A stretch of 64,000 bases of DNA from Nymphaea colorata (GCF_008831285.2 NC_045144.1:11201672-11265671); one strand, 5' to 3'. Shown: positions 9,995-23,900, counted from the stretch's first letter. Program-made: numbers and translations. Notes: a model not told the origin generated them from the sequence alone.

Positions 9995-12775
9995 AGGTGT
10001 ATGCCACAACGATTGAGAGCCTTCAAAATCCAGTACCAGGTACCCTACTTATACACTCATTCTTGGTGTGTGTGTTTTTTCATATTCTGGAGCTTCCCAT
10101 TCTTCCATATCTATACCTTTGTCGCTATGCTTAAATATGCAACACTACATGCACCATATGAACTTAGAGTGTCAAACGCTATTGGATTTCATGATTGTTG
10201 TACACAGTATTTACCTGATAATGGGATAGAAATTTTAAGAAATATACTTCCCGCAGACCTGATAATCATTGATCTAGAAGGATTTGATATTATCCTAGGT
10301 GTAGACTGGATGAGTGAGCATGATGTGTTCATCGACCATCGTAGAAAGAGGATTGCTATATGGGCCAATAGATCTAATCATATAGTATTCCAAGCACAGA
10401 CTAATAAATGCACATCATAAATAACTCTAGCGAGCTTGTGGATGCAAGAACACAAAAAAGGTTATGACAGAGTATATCTTTATGTGGCTATAGAGAAAAC
10501 TAAAAAATCGAAGATAAATTGGATCCCAGTGGTCCAGGAGTCTAGAGATGTATTTCCAAAAGATCTCCCAGGATTACCACCACCCCAAGAGATTGAGTTT
10601 ACTATTGATTTGGTACCTAGTACTGCTCTGATTTCAAAAGCACCATATAGAATGGCACTAAACTATAAGAATTAAAGAAACAGTTGCAAGAGCTTATCAA
10701 TAAAGGATTTATTAGACTGAATGTATTACCTTGGGGGGCACCTACACTATTTATTAAAAAAAGGATAGGTCATTTCAGGTTATGCATTGACTATCGACTG
10801 CTAAATCAAGTGACCATTAAGAACAAGTATCCCCTTCCCTGAATTGAAGATTTGTTGGATCGACTAAAGAATGCTCATATATTCCCCAAGATTGATCTTA
10901 GATCGGGGTATCATCAATTAAGAATTAAGGAAGAGGATATCTCTAAGACTACTTTTAGAACACAGTATGGACATTATGAGTTTTGTGTGCCACCTTTTGA
11001 TCAGTTTGTTGTTCTGTTTATTGATGATGAGTTAATTTATTCATCCACCCAATGAACATGAGGAACACTTGAGAAAAGTGTTGAGTATTCTTTGACAACA
11101 CGTGTTATATGCAAAATTCTCAAAGTGTGACTTTTGTTTATCCAAGATAAGCTTCTTGGGGCACATCATTTCTGGTGAAAGTATTGCTATGGATCCGACC
11201 AAAATCGAGGCAGTTTAGAATTGAAAGACTCCTATTGTTACTGAAGTAAGAACCTTCATTGGATTGGTTGGTTATTTAGGAGGTTTATACAAGAATTATC
11301 TCATACAGCAATACCCATGGGTGCACTTTTGACAAAAGGAACAAAATTTTGAATGGAGAGAAGAATGGAACAAAGTTTTTAGATTTTGAAAGAGAAACTA
11401 ACTATGGAACCCATCTTGGCTATTCCATCTGCAAATGAAGGATTTTCTGTTTATATTGATGCTTCTAAGTTTCACTATGGAGCAATCTTGATGCAAAAAG
11501 GGTGACTCATCGCATATGTGTCATGACAACTACGTCCATATAAATGTATTTACCCAACCCATGATTTGGAACTTGATGTAGTGGTTCATGCCTTAAGATG
11601 TGGAAACACTGTTTGTCTGGGTGTACAATTTAAAGTATTTACAGACCATAAATCACTTATTTATGTATTTTCTCAAAAGTATTTGAACCTTCAACAATGT
11701 CATTGGGTGGGGTATCTAACGGACTATGATTTTAAGATGTCATACCAATCAGGTAAGGCAAATGTTGTTGTAGATGCCCTTAGTCACAAAGCAACTGTGA
11801 TTGCAAGAATTCTATTAGTTCAAACATGGAAATTGATTGAAAAACTGACTTCTTGGCATCCTTTTCAACCTACCCCTAGAAATACTTACTTGTCTGCAAT
11901 AACATCAAATGGCTGCTCAATGTCAAACAGAAACAAAATGATGATCCTAATTATAGTCAAATGGTTGTTCAATGTCAAAAAGATGAATTACTTTTTTATT
12001 TAGACAACAACGATAATGTTTGTTTTCAAAGACAATTATGGATACGATATGAAGCACAAGTAAGAAAGAAATTCTTGAACGAATTACATGGTTCTAATCA
12101 TCCAAGAGCAAATAAAATGGATCAAGATGCTCTATGAAAATTTTGGTGGCCAGGAATGAAAGTTGATATTGCCAAACATGTGGCAAAATGTCGTACTTGT
12201 CAGCAAGTTAAGGCAGAACATCAAAAGCCTGAAGGATTACTTTAACCAATTGAGATCCCTCTATGGAAATGAGAAGATATAGCGATGGACTTCATCATGG
12301 GGTTGCCAAGGACTCAAAAACAACATGACGTTATTTGAGTCATTGTCGATCGATTAATGAAGTCCGCTCACTATCTTCCAATAAGAGCAAATCAATCATT
12401 GGAATCTTTAACCGAACTGTGTGTTGGTGAGGTAGCTCAACTACAGGGTGTACCATGTACAATTATTTCAGTTAGAGATCCCAGACTCACCACTCTTTTT
12501 TGGAAAGCCCGCTTGTTTTGAGAACTAAGTTTCATATGAGTTCAACATGACTCACAAACTGATGGACAAATAGAGAAGACAATTTTAACCCTAGAGAATA
12601 TGTTGCGAGTATGTTCACTAGAATGGAAATGTGAATGGAATAAACACATAAAACTAGCTAAACTTGCCTACAACAATAGCTACCATTCTAGCATTTGACA
12701 CATTTTGAAGCTTTATATGGATGTTCATGTCGATCACCTGTATATTGGGATAAAATTGTGATAGAAAAATGAAAC
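9995..12775 (+). pseudogene. gypsy-A pol remnant (PR-RT-RH-INT)
   Basis: Domains in order: a protease start VYATTIESLQ near 10000, with the active-site region now YSGASHS instead of a D-S-G motif; RT with [15 protein letters not shown] near 10800 and [10 protein letters not shown] near 11020; RNase H with FTDHKSLIYVF near 11640; an integrase zinc region [14 protein letters not shown]; an integrase core MDFIMGLPRTQKQHD (12283) to NSYHSSI (12675). The RT jumps from CVPPF straight to [10 protein letters not shown], so about twenty residues (the GLTNAP segment) are deleted near 11000. Stops are frequent, including TGA at 12270-12272 in place of a conserved Trp. Reading ends near 12775. Confidence 0.85.
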
Positions 12776-12780
12776 ATCCT

Positions 12781-13700
12781 TTGGTTTTATAATTTATGAG
12801 TTACAGTTTTAGTCCTAAAAGTTTATGAACCCTACTGTGTTTCTATGTGCATATTGCTAGGATACTACATCAAAATTTGAAAATAATAATACATATAAAA
12901 AGTATATGACCTAGTCTTTCTCATGTTTTGAACCTGATGAAAAATGGATCTCTGATGGTTACGAAATTCACAGTCAAACTAGGAGGCTGAAATAGTCCAA
13001 GACCCAATAAGACCAGGTGTATTATGGTCTTTGGTTAGTAGCAAATTTGAAATTTTCAGCCATGACAATGGATAGATTAGTAATTAGCTAATCGACATTA
13101 AAATAAGTTAAGCATAATTGAGTTTAACTAATGACAGTTTGAGAGCTTAAACACCCAAATTAATGACCGGTTAGACTCTTAAGCTAGGAATAGACACAAA
13201 GCTAAACCGAAACTGAAACTAATCATTGAAATCCAATTAATTGAACAAACCTCCCCAAAATATATTATGATTTTTCTAAACCTCCTCAAGATAGATTAAT
13301 ATAAAAATATGACACAATAAGTTATATAAAAATAATAAATTTTGGCTGCAAATAGGGGTTGCCACCCCCTTTGAAATGCAATGAGAGAGAAGAGAAAGAG
13401 AGGAGTGGAAAAAGAGGGAGGAGAGGAGGAAGGGAGAGAATAAGAGAAAGAGGGAGGAGTGGAGAAAGAGATAGAAGAGGAGAGAGAGGGTCGAGATAGA
13501 AAGTTGAGGTGCAAGAAAGTGTCAGTCAGTGACAAAACTTTACCTAATCCTTCCTCTCACGTGTTGTCATTTTTTATTTTGAGTGAGAGCAGGAAAATTC
13601 TTGTTCCTATTTCTGCCATGTTTTTAGATCCATCGGAAAACAAGGTCCACATTAGTGCAGACTCTACATGGAAGATGAGTTCATAAGGGAAAAGTATCTT
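12781..13700. other. Unassigned spacer with purine-rich tract
   Basis: No gene is visible. The stretch at 13380-13505 is almost pure A/G on the plus strand. A small GGGG/CCCC hairpin lies near 13346-13361. This segment separates two oppositely oriented gypsy remnants and may hold the 3' end of either one, but nothing identifies it. Confidence 0.4.
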
Positions 13701-16700
13701 CGGCCTTGAGTTCTTCTATTATTGGAAAAATGGCCAACTGATCAGCTATTGCATGCCCTTTAATAGACTTTGAGGAATATATTCTAGATCATACTACATA
13801 AGAAGTATTTGCCATTCAACGATTCAACCACTAAGAAATGGTTGTTCCAGAATATATTTGAGTGGATTTAATTGAAAGATAACTTTGACTTCAGATGAAA
13901 GAAGGTACTATTTAAGTTTCTAACACATCCAAACCAATGCAATACAAGTTTTCTCGATTGACGAATATTGTTTTTCATATTGCACAAAGGTCTTGCTCAC
14001 CAAGTATATTGCATGTTCAATTTTACACCATTCTTTGTACTTGGCTAAAAATCCCATACAAGTTGAGTCATTCATAAAGATATACAATAAAAGTGGTTTT
14101 CCAAATATTGGTGGTTGAAGGATGGGCCGATCCAACAAGTATTACTTTATGCACTCTAGAGCTTGTTGACATTGCGGGCCCCCACTCAAATTTGACCCGC
14201 TTTTTGGGAAGCTAAGAATCCTTGGAGCAGGCATGTCGATTATTGCTCTAGCTTTTATTGGATCCATTTCAATTCCTTTTTTACGAATCATATATCCAAG
14301 AAGCTTTCCTTATTCAACACCGAATACACATTTCTACATGTTCAATTTCAATTGGTACTATATCATTCTGTCAAATACTTGCTTAAGGATACCAACATGG
14401 TCTGTTTGAGTTTTTTAGTTAACTAGGATGTCATCAACATATGCATCCATGATTTTATGCATTTGGTCATGAAAGTTTGTTGTCATTGCTCACTGATATG
14501 TAACCCCTACATTTTTTAGTTCGAACGATATCATTGTATAACAGAAGGTTCCCCAAGGGGTTGTGAATGAAATTTTTTGGTTGATCTTTGACTGCTAGCT
14601 TGATTTGGTTGTAGCTTGAATAACCATTCATGAAGGAGAATATCTTGTGCCCCACATTGCTTTCTACCAATGAATCAATGTGCGGCAATGGATAGTCATT
14701 TTTTGGAGTGGCTTTGTTGAGATCAGAGAAGTCGATGCATATTCTCACTTTTCCATTTTTCTTTGGTGCTACGACAACGTTTGCCAACCATTGTGGATAG
14801 TTGATGGGTCTGATGAATCTTGCTTTCAAACGAACTTCTAATCCTTCTTTGACCTTATCCTCAATTTTGGGGTTTTGTTTTCTCAATTTTTTTTCACAGG
14901 CCTACTTCTAGGTCTTAAAATTAGACTGTGTTCCATCAACTTTGAATCTAACCTTGGCATTTCCTCTTAGGTCAAAGCAAAGACAAGTTTGTATGATTTA
15001 AGTAATTTGACAAACTTTCCTTCCTCTTTAGCATCGAGGTCAACACCAATTTGAATCACCTTAGGATCTTCCTCCATCCCAATGTTTATTTCTTTGGTGG
15101 GATTGTTGAGCATAGTCAGTGGCTGATCTTCTTTTTGTAGTTGTTCCAATTCAGCTGGTTCTAATTCTAGTCATGTTGCCTCTCTTGATTCACAAATTTT
15201 ATGTTCTTGAATCACATGAACTTTTGCTGCCTTCTATTGTTTTCGCAATATTGTAGGATTGATTATCAACTTGTTTGACTTGTATGACATATTGACCTTG
15301 GAAAAACACTAACTGTAAGGAAATGTGGTGGTAATGTGGCAATTCGAGCAAACTCACAAGTGGAAGAGCAAAATTTTCAAAACAAAATTATCTCTTTATT
15401 GATTACTGGAAGAAAAGCAAGGGACACCGAATGTCCCAACAATGCTACGGGGCTAAAACACACAATGAAATGAAACAAGGAAAGCCAAACATCCTAATGA
15501 CAAGCTCAATTTGCTTAATTAGTGTGCTCTTTCTTGCTCTTCCTCTTAGTTTCTTCATCAGGATCCTCCCTCTTGTATTGGAGTCATGTAGTATTATGTT
15601 GGCCAGTCATCTGTCCATCAAGAGGTTCAAGTGGTCAATCTTCATTTTCTCCAAAGACTTTTGTAGGGTTGGTAGCCCATACCGGTCATCATATGTAGCC
15701 CTTTGAGGATTACAACAAATTGCTTGTACATTGGATGCTCTTTCAAATGTACAAGATGGAATATCCCCCTGTCTTGTGGAAAGTGGGTCCTTTTTATTCA
15801 ACATGGTTTAACTATGTTTCTGGTTCTACTAAGCTGAGACATTTTAGGTTGTCCAAATAAATCTCTTCACGGCAGTGTATACTGGGAGTTTAATATTGTA
15901 TGCAGGCCTAAGAATCATAGTTTGTGGTAATCTTTCCTCTAGGTTTTCAGCCAGTACAGTTGTGATTATTCCATTGCTGCTCAATTTTATGCATTGGTGC
16001 AAGGTTGAAGGTAGAGCCTTTTGCTTCGTGGATCCATGGATACCCTAAAAGTAGATTGTAAGAAGGAGGCACACTCAACACATAGAAGAAGATAGGATGC
16101 ACTATGTATTTGAGATCTAAGTAGATCTTGCCTTTCACCATTTGCCTACTTCGATCAAAACCAAAAATCACCATGTCATCTAGAGTATAGGCTTCTTTCT
16201 TGAGGCCCAAAGCTTTAACTGTCATGTCTAGATAGATGTTGTGACTACTAACTCCATCAATAAGGACATGGCACATTCACAGCATGTGCATGTATTATAA
16301 TGTATAACACATTGTTGTGAAATTGGTGCGGCTTGAGCAGATCATTGTCAGAAAAGGTAATGGGGGCATTGACCATTATTGAGTTTATAGTTTGAGCAAG
16401 AGTCTCTGGCATGGTACTTGACTTTAGCTTGATTTTTGCCAATACCCCTTCTAGTGCTTGGCGGTGTTCTCGAGAGGTATTTACCAATTGCAATACGTAC
16501 ATATTAAGAGGAGCATTAAGAACTTTATTTTCTTCTCTTCCTTCAATTGTTTGTTCATCCCTCTGCTCGCTTGGTTGGTTTTCCCATTTTGTAATCCTCT
16601 TGGATTGAAGATTAACTTGGAGATAGGTTTTGGTTCTTTAGCTTGGAAACTAGGTATTGCCATTTGCTTACTAGGAGTTCGATTCACATTTGGCATGACT

Positions 16701-18150
16701 ATCTGGTAAGTGATGATCATCACAGCCATTTCCTCTAGAGTGCATGGCTGGATGTTGTTTTGGGGTATGTACGGCTGTGTGTCAACTATGTTTACCTTAT
16801 TAGTTTCATTTCATGCTTAGGAGAATGATCAATCATTATTTTTGGAGTGTCTCCTTCTGGCACAAGGATTCCCTTATCGATGCAATCTTGAATGCTGTGT
16901 TTCAGGCTTGTGAAGTCATCTGTATGGTGTTCATTGGTCCTATGAAACTTGCAAAACTTTTCTAGGTGCTTGTCTTTCGGTCGTGGAGGACCTATTATCC
17001 TCTGAAGTTGACATTAGTGTTGTTTTAAAAGTAACTTCAAGTGCTCTTCTTTTGTCTTGTTCAATAGGAATGAATTTTTGCTCCCTACTCCAACCATTAG
17101 GTCTTTCGATGGTTTTGTCTCCCTTTAAGCACTTTCAACGTGTTCTTTGTTGACAGTTGACTTAGTTTTCAGCTTTGGAGCCCCTGTGTTTGGACTGTTG
17201 GTAGTTTTTATGGTGAAAGTGGCATGGGTTTGAGTTTTCCCAGATCTCTTATCATCTTTTTTTGATTGACGACTGCCAATTTCTATTTTGAGGTAATCCA
17301 TCTCCATGGTTCTCTCAATTTTCTCTGCTTTCCTTGTAAGCTTGTAGAAATTTTTGTACTCTTGAGAGACAAGATGGTGCCTTACATTTTCCTGAAATCC
17401 ACTGAGTATCATCATGAAGGCATGAACTTCAAGCATTGGGATCCGATGTTTCAAGCTAGTTGTTCACCATCTTTGATTATAATCTTGAACTAGTTCTTGA
17501 TGAAGACCCCATTAGAGTGTTGGGAACTACTGAGAGGTGGCTTCTTACTTTTCGAAGCATTGACCACTTCATCAAAATCTTTCATCTGCATTGGATCATT
17601 AGTTTCTAAATACCACTCAGCAGCTTCTCCTTCCAAACTCCTCGAGAAACAAATAAGGAGAGCTTTTCTGTTGTCATGGAATCTACCACTTTAAACGAGG
17701 AAGATGCTGAGATGATTATGAAGGTTCTCGGTTCCTTTGAATTTACTTAGTGTTCTAACAAGCCCTTCTAGATCTTCATCATTCAAGCCTTCGTAGAAGC
17801 CTTCGCGAGAGTAAACTTTCTTGCATCGATTTTGAATTTTCCTTACAGTCCTCCATGTGGAATTTTCTACCCCTTTGCATTAGTGTCGTCAATATTGTGT
17901 ATTGTATCCTCCTTCATTGCGTCCTCATTCTCTTGTAGCATCAGCACAATATTTTCAATTATCTTGATCGAGAGCCTTCTGGATCGTTGTTTCTATTATT
18001 TTCTATGCTTAGTTCCTGCATCATCTATTGAATCATCTGCTTGATGGCCCCTAGGAGCATCAGATTAACTTCTCCTCCTATCCTGTTCGCTTCCACACAT
18101 CTAACTTCATCATTTGCATTGTTAATAGCATTGGTCCTTTTGGAAGGCAT
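13700..18150 (-). pseudogene. Tat/Ogre-like Ty3/gypsy polyprotein remnant
   Basis: This minus-strand gag-pol remnant has gag at high coordinates. Gag starts MPSKRTNAINNANDE at 18150 and degenerates soon after; another gag block is at 17125-17454. A protease-like block at 15947-16276 has VLIDGVSSHNI, where an active-site D-G is expected, and LLLGYPWIHEAKG. RT is at 14467-14886 with PQWLANVVVAPKKNGKVRIC, IDFSDLNKATPKNDYPLPHI and FSFMNGYSSYNQIKL. RNase H is at 13920-14138 (KTFVQYEKQYSSIEKTC). RT of the form DLNKA-PK-DYPLPHID is typical of the Tat lineage rather than the chromoviruses elsewhere in the window. The integrase is absent and many stops interrupt the frame. Confidence 0.75.
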
Positions 18151-18153
18151 ACT

Positions 18154-18162
18154 GACTCGCCA
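18154..18162 (-). promoter_or_regulatory. Possible Arg-tRNA-type primer-binding site
   Basis: The minus strand reads TGGCGAGTC three bases before the gag ATG (18148-18150). Ogre/Tat elements commonly use TGGCGACTC, matching an Arg tRNA; the window site differs by one base. The match is short, so this is tentative. Confidence 0.4.
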
Positions 18163-18440
18163 ATTGTTTTTCTTTCACCAATTAGAGTTATGAGATTAAT
18201 CTAAGCAAGGAGGAGATGAGGTGATGCAAGGAGCATATGACATACAATGAAGATGAGAACCAATAACTGGAATTTTATTTATTCAAAAATACTTAGAGTA
18301 CAAGAATGGACTCAATGTCAATAAGAACTAGGAGTGACACTCCTCCACCATGACATGTACAATCCAGACCAATTAGGTCGATCCTGAACAAGATTGTTTC
18401 TTTAAATAATAGATCAATTTGTTGTTGCCAAAGTATTGAC
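18163..18440. other. Short LTR-like or flanking stretch
   Basis: This lies between the possible primer-binding site and the PMD-like remnant. It is AT-rich, for example TTTTATTTATTCAAAAATAC near 18271. No gene can be supported. Confidence 0.3.
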
Positions 18441-18933
18441 ATGATTCTAATTTTCAGACCCAAAATGTTGATTGATGATGGTAGGATCTCCTTTCGGGAC
18501 ATCAAAAGAAGTCGGTTGTATCTTGGATAACTGAGCTATGCATCTTTCCAGGTGATAGGACACGACAAAGAATGAACCTAATAAACAAATGTCTGCATAC
18601 CACTCATGATAAGTATATCTGGCTTGGTGTGTTTGCCGATCATAGAAGACCTACACGACCTGTTTCTCAGTCATGTCATCTAGCAGTTGACGGTATGTGT
18701 GCAAAGAAAGTGTGTAATCACTATATGGCCTGAAATCCCATCCATCCTAATTGTGGTGTCGATAAAACCATTCCTATAAGAACCAAGTGCACCCTTTGAC
18801 TGTTAACAACTGCATCATGGTGTATCAGTGAGCCCTCTATATAAAAAGGCAAGCCCCCCCATGGCTACTGACAAAATCCTGGAGCGGTAGGCCCTCCACA
18901 TCTTGAATAACTGAAGTGTACGGAGGTCCATCG
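18440..18933 (-). pseudogene. Plant-mobile-domain-like pseudogene, C-terminal part
   Basis: Minus-strand reading from the LTR edge gives DGPPYTSVIQDVEGLPLQDF, then VSSHGGACLFI, then after stops and frame changes WDFRPYSDYTLSLHTYRQLL, DDMTEKQVV, RYTYHEWYADICLLGSFFVV and SYHLERCIAQLSKIQ. The pattern (conserved Gly-Ala-Cys helix, then 'MTEKQVV..Y', then a hydrophobic stretch and 'E/ERC..QL') resembles the plant mobile domain, known from MAIN/MAIL proteins and from transposons. The missing N-terminal part is found at 30276-30805, across the inserted LTR. Several stops show it is dead. Assignment is by remembered pattern, not by a search. Confidence 0.5.
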
Positions 18934-20984
18934 TGACAACGCTGGCTCTCTCTTCCTCTCTGTCTCTTCTCCCTCTGTCTCCCTCTTCATTGGTCTCTCG
19001 TTTTGCCGGTGGGAGGTCGATGTAGTGTGAACCAGCGATGGAAGAGAGTGAAGGGTGGTGACGGAGGTGAAGGGCAGCGGCGGCGACGGCGCTCTGGTGA
19101 GCCCTCTCGACTTCTCTATGTCTCCTCCTTCCTCTCCTTTCTTCCTTCTTCTTTTTCTTCTCCTCCCTCTCTAGCTGAAAGTCTACCTCTCCCTTTGTCC
19201 TGATTGCTCTCTGTCTTTCCCCTCCCTCTCTTGTGTCTGTCTCTCTCTGTCAGGGCCTCCTTCTGCCCGTGCTCTCTCTCCCTCTTTGCTCGAGCTCTGT
19301 CCCTATCTCTTTTGTCTCCTCCTCTCCATCTCCCCATTTCCTGCTCAATTTCCCCCCAGTCTCCCCTCTCTGTCAACACTCTCTTTCTCGCACGCTCTTT
19401 CTCTCTTCCACTCTCCCATCTCATTGCTCGCACCCCTCCTTACCGCCAGCCTCCTCCCACTCACATCTCTCATGTTCTCATTCATGTTTTCAACTTCCCT
19501 CTCTCTTGTTGTCCCCTGCCTCCTCCAACCCAACCCTCCTTCTCAGCCGAACCTCATTCTCATGGCCGACTGCCTTTTTCTAATGGCAGACCCCTTTTTT
19601 TTACCTCTCTTTCACTAAATCTCACCCTATTTATTGTTGTTTGGTTGGTTTGCAGCTTGGGGACGCGTTTTCCCCCCTTATAACAACGAATAGAAGGCAT
19701 TGGTGGTGATGACATTGAATGATTTTAGTCGTTGGGGATCAATCGAGAACTTGAGGTGGCTGCCCGTAACGCTACAATAGTTTGGGCACTAAGATTGGGC
19801 TGACCGAAGCCTAATCGAGCTTAAATTGCCTAATAATTTCTGTTGGCGCATGTATAATTAATGATTGAGCATGCTAGAATTAAGATTTGATGATTTAGAA
19901 TGCATGTTAGCGATTTTGCTTTTTGGGAAAAGTTTAAGACTATTTTGGAGGGGCGATGATTCATGTCTACAACGATCTTTTAAGCATGAAGAGTTGATTT
20001 TCTTACCGATTTAGAAACATGATAGAGATTTTGATGATGTTGAAAATGTTTAGAAATCGTTTTAGCTAGCTCAGGAAATATGCTTCTATTGATGTGCATA
20101 TACGTCATATGTTGGGAAGCTTAATTGTGGGGTAGATGCCTCAACTAAGCAAGCTAGGGGAGAAACATATTAGTGATTGGTTCAAATCAAAAGTGTCGGG
20201 CATAAATCGTTTGGTGACAACCTCAAAGAGTTGGGAAGAGACCTATTGGGAGGCTTGGGTCGACACTACCCATCGACACCCTCTTGAGGCGATGACCTAT
20301 GCCTCAATGATTATATTTTATACTTGTATAGATTGTAAAGTGGAATGAGTAGAACTCTTATCGTTTGATTATGTTTGCAGGTACACCGAGAACGTCCAGT
20401 AGACCTTAAGTAATAAAACGTGAAGCTTGAGGCATTTTGGGGTATTTTGGCGACGTGCATCAGGTATGGCAGCATTCTAGGCAAATCCCTGCCTAGAGCC
20501 AACTTTTGGGATGTGTGTTTTTAGGATCGTTGGATCCAAAGATTATGATGTGATTGAATGGTTGTCATGTGATGGAGTGAAAGTATGCATGTGATTGATT
20601 TATTGTGAGATAAGTTTTGTTGAAAATTTCTATAAGTCTTGTTTTGAAAATTACTACGCAATTGCATGTGCATACTAGAAATGATAACTGCGTAGGACAG
20701 ATGAGGTGGGGTATCGAGTCGAGTATCTCCTCGACCCCAATTGACCCCAATTGTGCATTAGAAAGCATCTTAGAATGATAACTGCATAGGACAGCTACAA
20801 GCCAATCAAGACTACTCTCCATGATTTGGCTAAATTTTGAAAGATGTGATTGATGTGTGTGATGAATGTGAATGTTGTGATATGTTGCACAAGCATAAAC
20901 GTGGGCATGAATATAAATGAATGAAATTGAAGGGTAGTTGTATATGTATTGTTATAACGGCTAGCTAAAAATGTTAACTATATA

Positions 20985-23900
20985 TGTCATACTCCAACCT
21001 TTCAATTCCCAAATAAATTTTTTTTCTAAACATAAAATATTGAGGTGCAACGACACAACAATTCAAAATGAAATGAGCCATGCAATTTCAAATAATGGGG
21101 CAACTTTCCATTATATAATCAATTTCGTTCATACAAAAATCACGTCAGCACATATGACAAAAAATGCCCCAAACCACAACTTTGATGCCTAACAAAAACA
21201 AGACATCAAAGAGACCAAAACATGACGTGCCGGCACTATAAAATACCCAAAACCTCCGCAGTAGGATGTGAGTGAAGCCATCTGATCAACCTGCTGCACG
21301 GGTCCCCCAAAACTTGAAAAAGGAAACAACTGAAGGCTTAGCATTCACAGTATGACAACAAGCTAGATAAAACCCTAACCTTCTAAGGTAAGGGCTCAAA
21401 TAAGAGGTATAAATCATTATCATGTTGTGATTGGGCATGCAGTCACATGGCTTGTCATGAAAGCCCCTCATATATACCATGACATGCAAAGGCCATTTGA
21501 TGGCCACAATAAAACATTTACAATCACTTGCAACACATGCATAAACATATTATTCTCATTCATTTTATTCACATTCTTTCCATTTACATTAACTTAAGTG
21601 AATTAACAATTCTTGTTAGTGCAAAACACAGGCACATACACACCGTGGGCGGCCTACGGTCGGGAAACAACCCCTGTGGTGGCCCGAAACAAAATAGATC
21701 CATTCATGCTGCAACGGAAGTGCACTCTTCTCTAGGTGTGTGAATTCTAAGGAGAGATACTCAACCTTCCTTAGGACACTCAGTTTGGGAAGGCGGGAAC
21801 CCAACGCTCCAAGCACATCACATAACGTTACCCTGGGGCCTTGCACCACCTACGCTCCAAACATGCGAGACCAGTGGCAAAGGTGGGACAACTCCTAAAC
21901 ACAGTGCCACAATCCACTGGCCTCTCATCTCTTATTCTTTCTTATCATTATGATTGTACATTCACAAAATTACTGGCTTGCCCATGAGGTTGGCTCACTC
22001 CATGAGTGCACCCATACCTCCTCATACCTCCACACGAAGGGTACACATGTCATTAACACTCTTAGCTAGTTGTCATAACATTACGGGTACAACTACTCAT
22101 CAATCTCATTCAATTGCATTATTGCCCATGGCAATACATATGCAACAAATTACAACATTCACATTCATTAAAATTCACATTTATCAAATTCATCAATCAC
22201 ATCTTTCAAAACTTAGTCAAATCCTTGAGTATAATCTCGGTCTGTGATTGGCTCGTAGCTGTCCTATGCAATTATCATTCTAGGATGCTTTCTAATGCAC
22301 AATTGAGGTCAAGGAGATACTCAAATTGATACCCCACCTCATTTGTCCTAAACAGTTGTCATACCTAGCATACAAATGCAATTGTGTAGAACTTTTTAAA
22401 ACAAAACTACTCACATAAGCATTCAATTCTCATGCATACACTCATTCAATCACATTACAATCATTCAATCACATCACAATTCTAGGATCCAATGATCCTG
22501 GAAACACACATTCACCATTTGAGCCCAGGCAGGGATTCGCTTGGAATGTCACCATACCTGTCGCGCGTTCAGAAAACACCCAAAATGCCTCGAGCTTCAA
22601 ACCGCGTTGTTCAAGGTCTACTTGACGTGCCCTGGTGTACTTGCAAACACAATCAAACGGTAAGTTCTCTACTTGTTTCGCTTTCCAATTTATACAAATC
22701 TGAACATACAATCACTGAGGCATGTCATCGCCTCGAGAGGGTGTCGACGGGTAGTGTCGACCCACAAAGCCTTCCAAAAGACCTCTACCTAATCTTTGAG
22801 GTTATCTCCAAATGGTTTAAGCTTCGCGCTTCCGATTTGAACCGATCACTAATATGTTTCTCCCTTGATTCCTTAGTTGAGGCGTCTTCCCAACATACAC
22901 ACTCTTTCCCAACCAACATGTACTACGCACGTCAACAATGGCGTGCACCACAAGTTCACAACGACGGCCCTACACCTTCTCCACAATGTCAAATCTCTAA
23001 CATGGTCCCTAATTGTTTCAAAAATCAACCCATCATGCTTATAAGATCATTATAGACATGAATCATCGTCCCCCCAAATTAGTCTTAGACCTTCCCCAAA
23101 ACAGTAACTTTGCTAACATGCATTATAATTCATCAAATCCTAAATCTAGCATGCTCCACTAATAATTATACATGCTCCAACAACAAGTATTTGACAATTT
23201 AGGCTTGATTAGGCCTTGCTCAACCCAAATTTAGAGTCTTAGCTGCTCCAGTCCTCCTGACAGCCACCTCACGAGTTTGATTGATCTCCAAACGGCAAAA
23301 GTCGTGCAATGCCACCACCACCAACACCGTTTAGTCACTGTTATGGGGAGAAAAATGTGCCCCCAACTGCAATCCAATCCAACAGCAATAAATAGGGTAA
23401 GGTTTAGCAAAAGAGAGGTCAAAATAAGGTTCTCCCACTAGAAAAAGGTGGTCAGCCGTGAGAATGAGGTTTGGCTGAGGGTGAGAGACGTTGTGAGAGT
23501 GCACGAGTGGATGGGAGTGGAAAGAGGCTACGCACATGAGGGAGACAGTGAGAGAGGGGAAACCAAGGGTTCGAATGAGGGAGAAAGCTAGAGTAGGTGC
23601 GAATGAGAGAGTGCATGCAGACAGGGAGAGAGTGCATGCAGACAGGGAGAGAGATGCGAGCAAGGAGAGAGAGCGTGCGAGGAGCATAAGAGGAAGAGGG
23701 GGACTCGATAGGGAAAATTGAGACAGAGAGAGAGACAAACAGAGGGGGCGAGAGAGAGCACGAGAGTTGCGGAAGAGGGAGATAGCACGAGAGAGAGAGT
23801 TGCACAGGAGGGAAGCTGTGCGAGGGGGAAAGGGCGTGGGCAGAGGGTCAGAGTGCTGCGAAGGGGGAAAAAGGAGAAGAAAGAAGAAAGAAGAAAGAAG

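Larger units (their letters stand above)
7744..12780 (+). mobile_element. Degenerate Ty3/gypsy element gypsy-A
   Basis: The order of parts on the plus strand is: possible LTR, primer-binding site at 8821, gag, zinc knuckle, protease, RT, RNase H, integrase. All coding parts are broken by stops and frameshifts. Similarity ends near 12775, before the integrase C-terminus, so the 3' part and 3' LTR are gone. It is close in protein sequence to the right-hand chromovirus (for example DHKSLIYVFSQK against [12 protein letters not shown]) but clearly diverged and older. Confidence 0.85.

Noticed and set aside
19003-19683. Long overlapping open frames rich in Ser, Leu and Pro on the plus strand
   Set aside because: They come from a pyrimidine-rich tract in the LTR; all frames stay open because of composition, and matching tracts in other copies are not conserved as protein.
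22492-23055. 187-codon plus-strand frame
   Set aside because: It lies antisense within the minus-strand solo LTR; the equivalent region of the other LTR copies is broken by stops.
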